Positions 55,381-64,000 of a stretch of DNA of 64,000 nucleotides are shown one piece after another. The notes beneath the pieces are model-generated. The model was not told the DNA's origin and searched no databases. It saw only the letters and a program-made list of their open reading frames with translations. How positions within the stretch are numbered: the first letter of the stretch is position 1; every line of letters begins with the position of its first letter. Source of the DNA: Astropecten irregularis. Taxonomy: Eukaryota > Echinodermata > Asteroidea > Paxillosida > Astropectinidae. The translations under genes were made by a program, and so were the position numbers. Location: the NCBI GenBank assembly GCA_963971285.1, contig OZ020255.1, positions 3,410,001-3,474,000 on the forward strand, in the 5' to 3' direction.

Positions 55381-55461
55381 AATCGATTCATTTGGTGAAC
55401 AAAATGAGTGAGAGAGCCATTATATATATCATTTATTTGTATGTCATCTCTGTTAAGTGCC

Positions 55462-56309
55462 TAGACTTGTTCAAGACGTTATTACGTCGTTGTGCTTGGC
55501 CAACAGATCTCATGTGTTAACACAGCAAACGGCCCAAAATAGCGTCTACGCCACACACACAAGCCCGTAATAACGTCTTGTCATTTTACTCCAAACTGCC
55601 CGGAAAATTCAGGGCATCTATCCCCGGGTTGTCGGCGCATCATGACGCATAATTTGCATAAATATATTTTGAAAATTTGCATGGGAATGAAGTCTCGTAC
55701 CGCAAAGGCGTCGCAGGCATTATGCACATGTACATGTAAATTGCATGTGCCATACAAATCATGTAATGTACATTGATATCGTACCATGTGGCTGCCCCAT
55801 TGAACTTGGAGGCCTTGGATTTTGCAATACAAAAATTGGGATTCGAGAATTTTTTAGAACAGCAAGCTGCAGCTCTTAGACATCTTGGGAATGAAATTTA
55901 CTAACCGTGCCCCTCAAAATCATTTTGTGTCTTCATGGAGCAAGGAACAGACTCCATGGTGTCATAATTCAGTGAAATTATTTCCGTGCCCTCGAATTTC
56001 TCTAATTTTTATAGCTCCATGGTAATAACGGTTGCTGCTGAGTTTCAAACAACATTACGTGATATGCACTGGTATCATGCCATACCACGTGCGTGGATTG
56101 GACGCAGATCAAAAAGCTCATTATGCATCCTGTTGTTGACCCCAATAAATACACAAATTTCACCCACAGAGGTCACGCTCAGTCTTTGTCACATGACACC
56201 AGAGTAAATGTTGATTTTCGTCGGGCGGTGGAATGTTCCACTTTGTTCGCGTGTGGGTGGGTAATTGTTTGGAGGGACTCACGCATAATCAACGTCTTGG
56301 ACAAGACTA
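55462..56309. mobile_element. 848-bp Mutator-like non-autonomous element
   Basis: Termini TAGACTTGTTCAAGACGTT and (inverse) TAGTCTTGTCCAAGACGTT, with exact 9-bp duplications TTAAGTGCC at 55453-55461 and 56310-56318. A second inverted pair, CAAGACGTTATTACG/CGTAATAACGTCTTG, sits within the left end (55472 and 55566). The interior is non-coding. Confidence 0.88.
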
Positions 56310-56318
56310 TTAAGTGCC

Positions 56319-57735
56319 CAGAAAAGGATCTTTATATCCATGAGTGTTGAGATTGGCCCTAGAGAGGTTGAGAGGACACAGCTGACACAGTTCTCTGGAT
56401 ATGCTTTGACCTAGCCTCGCTAAGCGTTTAATAACAAATAATCTCAAAATCAGAAACCATTGTAAATAGTGCTGTTCTTTTTATTCGGTTACATATTTAC
56501 CCACTCGGATTGAACCTTTCCGTTTGGAACCAACACCGAAAAGATATGGACTCACCTTTAATAGCTCACGTTTGGTTCATGCTAAAAAAACTAACCGTTG
56601 TTTATTTTGTCGATTCCTCCAAGTAGAAATACACTGTTCATATATTTTTGTTCTAAAAAACATTGTTAAAAGCCTTCCGAAAGCGACGATCACATGTCAC
56701 ATCACGATCACATTGAATACGAGCACAGACAATAATAATAACATTGTGCACGCTGCACGCACACTTTTGCACACAACACTGCAGCCCAGTCATCTTGAAG
56801 CTTATGCGTTGCTTGTTGTTTTCAAGGCGTGCACAATGCAGCAAACATGTACCAGCGAAGTAATGTCGCAATTACGTGTAAGTTCTGTGCAAGGCATGCA
56901 GCGTCAGAAGCCTACAATGTGTGTATGTTGCGTGTGTGTGTAGGCCGTGGTCAGGGTTTGCACAGAGAGTGCACTAGGTACGGATTTTGTAGCAAAGAAA
57001 ATCTCCGTTATTGTATAGCGTATTGTTGCTTTCCTTTAAACTCAGTGTCTGGATAATGATTGGGATTAGAAAAGATTAAGGCGTCAAACAGGATATTTAT
57101 TTTCTGTTATCATTCCGTAAGTTGAGTTACCCGCTGCCAAAGTCCATTTATAAAGTCAATGTTTTAATCCTAAACAGTAAAAAAAACAAAAAAACGCACC
57201 CAAATAATTTTCGCCCGTCCAACGGGCTTTCAAATAATTATGGCCCGTCTATTTTCTTCATACTAAACACGCACTTAGATTGAGAGTTGAGACCAGACAC
57301 TAATGTACATTAGACAGCGGGATTTATAGCGGCACTGCAATGATGGTTCTACCATGCTGTACAGGACTCACACATGGCATATTATGGATCCACTCATCAT
57401 GCACGTGGCACCATGTACATTCATTCTTCAAACAATGCTCACAACATTGCGCATAATAAGAAATTTTCTGATAGGCAGACAGATTCCCATTGTGGCCATG
57501 TCCATACCGTCTGTCAACACAACGCTTTTATTCAGGCACATTTCTTCTTCACTGAACACGCACCCGCGGCATGTATGCCACATAAGCGTCCTCTTTTCTC
57601 TTAGCGTCAGGGCGGGTAGGACGTGTTTACGTTCCATCCGTGATTTCACGTGAAAAGAGTTTTTAGTATTAAAGATATTTTGTAGACAACGTTTGTAGAG
57701 TTTTTAGTGTGTCTTCGTGTTTAGTCTTTTGAGTT
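56319..57735. other. non-coding sequence
   Basis: Open frames of up to 139 codons (for example 56524-56943) have no recognisable domain. Hairpin-like GCCCGTCCAACGGGC at about 57214. Confidence 0.4.
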
Positions 57736-58215
57736 ATGAAGTGTTTGGAGAGATCTGGTTATGCAAATCCTGGGGAAAATTACCATTCTATCCTCAGGCC
57801 TCATCTATCTGTCGCGACAGTCATGCCACTTTCTGGCTTGGGGGCCACCGTCCACCCACGCCAAGTAGTGGGACAATGTGGCCCAGAACATCGCTCAAGT
57901 CATTCCAATGTGCTCGAGATGTTGGCAGTCTCCATTGCTCTCCAGCTGTTCTGGACCTATCTTACGGGTTGATCTATCCCGACTAACGTGACATCACAAC
58001 CGTGGTGGGGTCTTACATCGACCGCCATGGAGGGGAGACATGGTCTGCCCAGCCATGTGCACTCACATGAACCATCTGCCATCGGTGCACATGCTTTCAG
58101 CGGCTCACCACCTGGGAGAGGAGAACATCGTTGCCGATGAACTCTCAGGCGGGTGTATCCGGCCGACAGATTGGTCTCTGCACATGCAGATTATCTTAAC
58201 TTTCTTCTTAAGCGC
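57736..58215 (+). pseudogene. DIRS-type retroelement RNase H fragment
   Basis: Frame 57736-57972 gives LSGLGATVHPRQVVGQCGPE and SNVLEMLAVSIALQLFWTYL, the start of a DIRS RNase H with its first Asp region altered. After frame changes, TTVVGSYIDRHGG (about 57999-58037) and SAQPCALT follow, then HLGEENIVADELSGGCIRPT and DWSLH (58100-58180). Order and motifs match the fragment at 35420-35770 but it is a different subfamily. RT upstream is absent. Confidence 0.7.
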
Positions 58216-60142
58216 CGCAAGTCCCTGAGGCCCTCGTCAAACCTTTGGCGGATTTAATTCATAGGGTCTACTGCATTCAACCTACCCCAGACGGTTACTA
58301 CTATATGCAAATTCCCCTGCGCCAATTTGCTGCTTCGCTGAAAAGACTTGATCAACCGTGGTGCACCCTGACCTCCCACAATGCATACCAACATAGCCGC
58401 CATGATCGTCCTTCTTTTCTCAGCGCCGCTATGAAACGGACGTGCCCTTCGTGGGCTCTTTCGATTTTCGAGTTTCCGTTTCCCGCTGCTCTTCCAAACT
58501 GTATAGACTTGATATTTTTCCTTTTTACTTATCTGATTAACCGTTACCAATAAACAGTGTTCTCTTGTGCGTTTGTTTTTGGTATTTTTCTCTCTCTTTT
58601 TCTTTGTGCATCCTACAGGTACCGCGGTCCTACGTCGTCGCGGTCTATGCACCTCTACGTGATGCCGGGGTAACGCACAGCCGGCTCTGTGCTTACGACC
58701 CGATGAAAGGCCTATATGCGGGGGGAACGGATGAGAGTTTAACCTCATTCCCTCCGCGGTACAGCAAGTCGGAATGGCCGAGTTTGAGTTCGTCCTCTCA
58801 TTCCGGGCTACTGCTGCTACCACTGCCAGTCCGAAGGAATTCCGGGCGGTTAGATGCTAGGCATGCCTTGAAGGCTACGTGTCTAATCGTCCCGAAGAGG
58901 CCTACGGCCGGGGGTAGCTCGATACCATGGTCGCTACCAGAGCGGAGGGAGAACGCTCGCTACCGGAGGCGATGAAGGATGCCGCCACAACGGAATGACT
59001 GGCCCGGGCGTAACATGCTCCTTTTGTTTAGGAAACATTGTTACGACCCGCTGAACAGAGGCTCGCCCCGGTTACGTTTTCCGGTCTCCCGAGCCGATAT
59101 ACTAGCTGTCTACGGGTAAGAGCCGTGATGACGTGCTTTCGCTCCTCATGTCTGCCGGGCTCGATTGCGGACGTCAGAGAGATGCACTGTCTGCGTGCAG
59201 CCTCCAGTGGTCCTAGCTATTATTCTGCACACTCCACGCCTTTGCCCGATGTACAAAGCCTCAGACATCAGTGTATATGAGCAGTGCTACAATCGTACCA
59301 CCGCTACGCCAGAGCGAACACCATTGCGGACCTCAGAGAGATGTGTAGAGGCTCGAGCAGCCAATGAGCACCGTGACCCCACGTCCATTGTCTGGCTCTA
59401 CCCAGACGGAAAGCCATGGAGAGTTCCATACACGGCTGAACTGCCAGACAGCTACTCCAGCCCGCACCATGCCACCGACTTCAACCCGCTAACATTAGCG
59501 GCCTCCAGTCGCCTATACAGGGCACGGTATGAAGGCTCACCTCGCCGAAGATCATGTGCTATTGCTGTGGGGATGAGAGAAGCGATATGCCTACCACCCC
59601 TCAGTCTGACGAGCACGATTGCGGACGTCAAAGGGAGGCTCCTTTACTGCGTGGCCCAGCCGCATAGAGCTGAAAGCTTCAGGGGGTCACACACAACAAA
59701 GACCCCTCAACAGGCCTCGTCAGCCCGGCTTACTATCACAGCCCGTTAGTACGGGGAATGCGTATCCATCCCCTACTATTATTGTCAGCCACCTCCGATG
59801 CGAAGGGATCGAAGGACACGGGGCATCACGCACGTCTTTGTTAGCCGCGCTACCAGGCCCCCCTTCATTTGATACATGGATTGTCACACGCACATCCTTG
59901 CTATTGTTGGGCTCTCCCCAAGCGGAAAGATGTGGAGAGATCTACGTACACAGCTGCACGGCCCATCGTCCATACAAGCCAGGTCAACACCGTCGGCTTT
60001 GTCCCGTGATACATCGGCGGTCACAATCAGTTGGACCCACTACAGTATTACACCGACGTCCAGTGACGATTGCCGCCTGGAAGCGCCCACTTATCTGGCC
60101 CTCTCCGCCCAGTCCAAGCTCCATGGCGCAGTGTCACTTTTA

Positions 60143-60245
60143 TTATAATAATAATGGACTCTTTTAATGCGCCGGTATCCGCCAAGCATGACGCTCATGG
60201 CGCATATCTATTATTATCCTTGGTCATCGGGCCACAATTTACAGC
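60143..60245. mobile_element. AAT-tailed SINE/MITE-like repeat, copy 4
   Basis: ATAATAATAATGGACTC, a GCGC block, then ATTATTATCCTTGGTCATCG and CCACAATTTACA, as in copy 1. Confidence 0.6.
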
Positions 60246-62515
60246 ATACATGTAATTCTTAGCCCGAGATGGACTTTATACGAGCCTTTTCCGACCATCG
60301 CTCAACGAAAGCGGAGAGCCTCAACGCCTGCACCAACTCAGCCGCGATAGCCCTTTACGCAGCCGAGCCCAGCCGACTGTCAACCTCAGAGTCGGACTGC
60401 ACCCGCGGTCGGACTGTCTCAAGTCGAGTCGTTCCACTTCCACGGCCGACTTGTCCTGTCCTATCCATACTGGAATCTAATACACTGTACACGCACTTTG
60501 TACTGTACATGGATCCCTTCCTTCTGTCCGGCTCTACTGGAGCGGAAACGATGTTGCCGGCTCGGCCCCAACTGCAGTCGACGCACCTTGGGCCGAGTTG
60601 GCCCGCGGACGACTTGAGGCTAAACTCTATGCTTCCACGGATGCATTGATGGATAATACTTTCTTCCTCGCGGAGGGGAAAGCTGCTAGGATTCCCATTT
60701 GCAGTTTTTACCGCCCAATGGCCATGCCGGTCCGCACTATGTTTTCGGGCTCGGCCCTCTCTGGCCGCTTGCAGTCGACCTGCTTCATGGCAAGTTGTTC
60801 CCAGTCAAGCTGTCCAGTGCCCATGGGCCGATAACGCGTCCTACCTTAGCTCGACGCTACGGAGCGGTAACATGTACCCGAGACACGTACACTGAATCAT
60901 CGTTCACTATCGCTACCGGAACGGGAAACTGCGAGAGTCCACATGCACTGCACGTAACTGTTCAACGACCACGCATCACTGCACTTCCGGGCGCATTGTA
61001 CAACCGTCAACATTTACGGCTTGCACACTACTACAATGACTACAGCCAAGACCGCTCCATGGCTCCACATCGGTGACCTCGGCGACCCTGGCAGTCATAA
61101 GTTTACTTCATGTATCCTGTTTGGACACTGGATAATGAATAGAGTGATAAAGGTGATTAAAATGCGAGCATGCATTGACTTGAAATTCGGCTAGCTCACT
61201 CGCCACGCATGTTGTCCTGAGGTCAAAGGTCATACATGTGATAATACATGTACATGTTTTATACATGTGAAAATACTTGAACATGTACTGCTCACCACAT
61301 AGAGGCCCAAAATATATTGGGTACTGAGTGGTGACCAGTCAACCTGATCTTGTTCTACCTCCATGACCTGACGGTGTTACATAGTCTGAGATGAACCATC
61401 ACTACTTATCACGCTTGCAACCTCTTCGGATCAGCTGACTTCCTCACCTTCTCTCATTCTTATGCTTTGAAGAGTGATAAACACTGTACAAAGTATGGTA
61501 TAGATTGGAATTTTCCTCCTTCCTTTCTGTCAAATTCTAGTTACATGGCGGCACTTATACAGTGCCGAGTCACTACATGCAAAGGCAGGCAAGAACCCGG
61601 CATGCGTCAACCCAGCCTACCTCCACCGTCAACTCCACAAGCTCACCGCTCGTTGCGGAATAGCTCCCGTTGACAATTGGCAACAACATTGCAGAACTCC
61701 GAAGCACCCCTCTCGGACCTGCGGGACTGATTTTCGACGTCCTTGAGGCCTTAAAACCCCCATCGGCGGAAAATACAAGGCGATTTTCTTCTCCATCGGC
61801 TCTACCCAGGACATTGAAGAATTACCATGAATAGCTGTGGCCACAGTCCCTTCCACGAAGGTCAATATTTCCAGCTAATCATAACCACCAGGATGGCCGG
61901 CTCATGCCAGCCCTCAACACGCTGGCCCTATACCCAATGGGTATGGACCCCGTCGACACGTACCCCGCATCAAACAACCTCTGCGAGCAGGACCGAAGTC
62001 GACTCGGGCCAGCCCAACGGTCCCCAGTTCCTTTCTGCAGATCGCAAACTTGGGGAACACACAGGGAATTCCGACGCCTTACGTCTGGCTGTCATTCCAC
62101 ATCATCGGATGAGTAGGTCATCTCTGCCAATGACCTTACACCTGCTGCCACACACAACAAGACACAGGCCAGAGTTTTCGACTCCCGGTTCCTACAAACC
62201 CCTGGAAGATGTCAAAAACACCCCGCTCAGGATACCCTTAGCATCCTGAGCCTCGTGGCCCACAGGTCTTTATAGAGAAGGGCAGTGACCTGATCCAACC
62301 AGGTCACATTCTCCTGGTATACGTAAACTGGCTTCTCGGCCCAGATCTCGGCAAAGGACCGAACTACGTACGTGTTCAAACGGTCCACTCGGAGCAACCA
62401 TTGGACATCACCCACATGACGAATGCTGGACGTCAGTCACATACCCAGCATAGGCGTGAAGTCCCGACTCCAAGAACTCCAACCCCACTACAAGGATCAA
62501 CTTGGAATAGTTCCT

Positions 62516-62590
62516 GGTGAGGTTTGAACCCGTGTCGTCTGGACTGGCGCAACGAGTAGGCCGCCACTTCGTACCTGCATCGGAACCACA
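62516..62590 (-). other. tRNA-like sequence, SINE head or tRNA pseudogene
   Basis: On the minus strand ACGGGTTCAAACCTC is a good T-arm/B box, GTTCC near 62590 can pair with GGAAC near 62512, and about 75 nt separate them. The D-arm and A box are poor, so a working tRNA is unlikely. Confidence 0.4.
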
Positions 62591-63240
62591 ACCACTGTGA
62601 GATTCTTAGTAGCCCTGCAACACATATGCCAGCACTCTCAGTTATACCGAGAACAAGCAAGAACATCTACACACCTACTCCCGACCTGTCACCCAGAGCG
62701 GATGGGTTGTGCCCCTCTGATCTGCGTCCCCGCCCTGGATCATCCAGGGGACGCTGGCAAGGACAACACCTCACTCCACCTTCCACTTCTCGACCGCCAA
62801 TAACGACCCCACAGGTGGCCGCTGCGACCGAGACACTCGTCTGCCCTCCTACATAGCATTTATCATGTACAAGCCATCTTAGGCGCCCCATGTCACCTCT
62901 AAGGACAGTACTTGCAGCGACTTACACCAAGCACCGGACACACGCCTCCAATAGTCGTGCGTACGGGCAGGAAACTTCTCACCACCGTCGAGAGGCAAAC
63001 TAAGGGGCTCGGCCCGGACCAGTTGCGCAACGACCAGTCAATACTACCCGGGCCCGACACCCTCCACTACACGCTGGACATCATACAAGGACCCTCACAG
63101 CGGGGCCTCACAACGACGCCTCTGTGATGGCTACCCGGTGACTGTTTATACCTTCCCCGATGTGGTGCTATGAAGATGCGCTCCCTCTCCTTCTCCTACT
63201 AATACACCACTAACGGCTATGGCGGACCTCTGCCTACGCA

Positions 63241-63965
63241 CCAGCTCCACACCAGGCTCCCAGTTTCTTCTACCCGCAGCTACAGGTCTGCTTGGACTAC
63301 ACGCGATGTTTTCGAGGATGGCCCTCCCCTCTCAACCCATGTGGCCAATGCACACACCTCCGATGGGCCAAGTCCTACCAAATGGCCCCTAGCACACTAC
63401 CGTGCATCTACTAACCTACGAGGACCAGTGAGATCAGGGCCCTATCGAAAGCTGAATGCCACATACGCCGGATGCCACACAGCACTCGACTCCTTCCAAC
63501 CATAGGCTTCCTCACCAAAAACTGATGCCCTGTCTTCGAGCCACCAGACACCTCTGTATCGTCTCGGACATCGCGCTCCGGTGACCCGTCAGGCAAGCTA
63601 GGGTGCCACGTCAGGGGTCTGAGGTGGTACCTAGCCCAATCTAAGGACTTGAGAAGGAACCCCTCTCAGCCCTTCGCCACTACCTCGAAGCCCAGCGTCG
63701 AAAGTCACGTTTATCCGCTGGATCGCCTCGACCATCAAGTTTGCATGCCCAGTCTGCCCATCTAAACCGGGCCAACAAAACCACTGATACATCAAGACCC
63801 AAGATGTGAGAACAGTACTCCCATCCTGGTCCTATTTCTGAGTTCTGTCATCAGACTTGGACGAGGCAGCATGATGGAAATGCCCCTCCATTTTCTCCTC
63901 TTGCTACCTGAGGGACGTCCTGCGGAGCGACTTAACTCATGTACGGCAGGAAAATCCTGGCTTCA
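63241..63965 (+). pseudogene. DIRS-type tyrosine recombinase, decayed
   Basis: In one frame near 63276-63350: SYRSAWTTRDVFEDGPPLST, a match to the SYRSA...DG..LST segment of DIRS recombinases. After frame changes, FIRWIASTIKFA (about 63710-63745) and QDVRTVLPSWSYF (about 63801-63839) correspond to the catalytic box normally HxxR, with His replaced by Gln, and SCYLRDV (about 63900-63920) keeps the catalytic Tyr context. Stops and frameshifts make it inactive. The element runs toward the window edge. Confidence 0.7.
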
Positions 63966-64000
63966 CCGACCTGGAAACCAGGATTCCTTGAGGCCTGCTG

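Larger units (their letters stand above)
58216..63240. other. GC-rich region with degenerate long-period repeats, origin unclear
   Basis: A polyadenylation-like AATAAA lies at 58550. Two diverged segments about 515 bp apart (about 59381-59440 and 59896-59957) share GGCTCT, CGGAAAG and TGGAGAG in the same order. ATTGCGGAC(G/C)TCA recurs at 59165, 59323 and 59617. Open frames on the plus strand show no recognisable domain. Because DIRS pieces flank it, it may be a highly decayed DIRS interior or an inserted repeat. Confidence 0.35.

Noticed and set aside
56524-57056. Frames with several Cys, possible small secreted proteins
   Set aside because: No signal peptide, no conserved spacing, overlapping frames and no splice context.
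58254-58823. 189-codon minus-strand frame
   Set aside because: No domain; GC-rich decayed region; length not remarkable there.

Overview
The window reads as eukaryotic, intron-era genomic DNA made almost entirely of transposable elements. It has no bacterial gene organisation, no operons, and no host gene I could recognise. The mix (Ty3/gypsy elements, CR1/L2-like and RTE-like LINEs, DIRS-type tyrosine-recombinase retroelements, many hAT- and Mutator-like non-autonomous DNA transposons, AAT-tailed SINE-like repeats, and frequent GGCCTA and ACATGT strings) suggests a marine invertebrate deuterostome, probably an echinoderm or close relative. That taxonomic call is inference.

Layout. 1-4200: a decayed gypsy element (gag/protease at the start, RT/RNase H at 3263-4200) split by a decayed CR1/L2-like LINE. 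4201-6975: unique sequence with one 180-bp MITE. 6976-15793: a nested stack. A palindromic MITE was hit by a complete gypsy LTR retrotransposon (7868-15726, 5-bp duplication CGTCC). That element was then hit by a MITE in pol, a 938-bp element exactly at the polypurine tract/LTR junction, and a 1.33-kb hAT-like element inside the 3' LTR. 15984-19840: a foldback repeat carrying an 82-bp micro-MITE and its 615-bp sibling, a 2.0-kb Mutator-like foldback with near-identical arms, and an inverted pair of small MITEs. 19841-24259: mostly unique sequence with small repeats. 24260-25862: eleven copies of a 145-bp satellite with a four-monomer higher-order repeat. 26800-32360: a second gypsy element with an 881-residue open pol segment. 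32361-39130: unique DNA, a perfect hairpin, a DIRS fragment, an RTE fragment and degenerate tandem repeats. 39133-39732: 5' ORF of a CR1/L2-like LINE with a 2A-like motif. 39748-43231: a third gypsy element on the minus strand, with pol interrupted by one stop codon. 43390-45566: RTE-like fragments in permuted order. 45676-56309: non-autonomous DNA elements whose ends and target-site duplications can be read directly (hAT 45676-46630, a TAACACCGTGAC-rich element 47179-48943, hAT 49886-50709, foldback 52831-53786, Mutator-like 55462-56309) plus a 397-bp tandem repeat. 57736-64000: DIRS-type RNase H and tyrosine-recombinase remnants flanking a GC-rich region of degenerate repeats.

The coding parts are the retroelement machinery: gag/zinc knuckles, aspartic protease, RT-RNase H and integrase for gypsy; endonuclease-RT for LINEs; RT-RNase H and tyrosine recombinase for DIRS. 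Every copy carries stops, frameshifts or deletions, so none looks autonomous. The most notable structure is a sequence module shared by three otherwise unrelated non-autonomous transposons (13238-14175, 14272-15599, 17201-19203). I found no CRISPR array, rRNA gene or intact tRNA.
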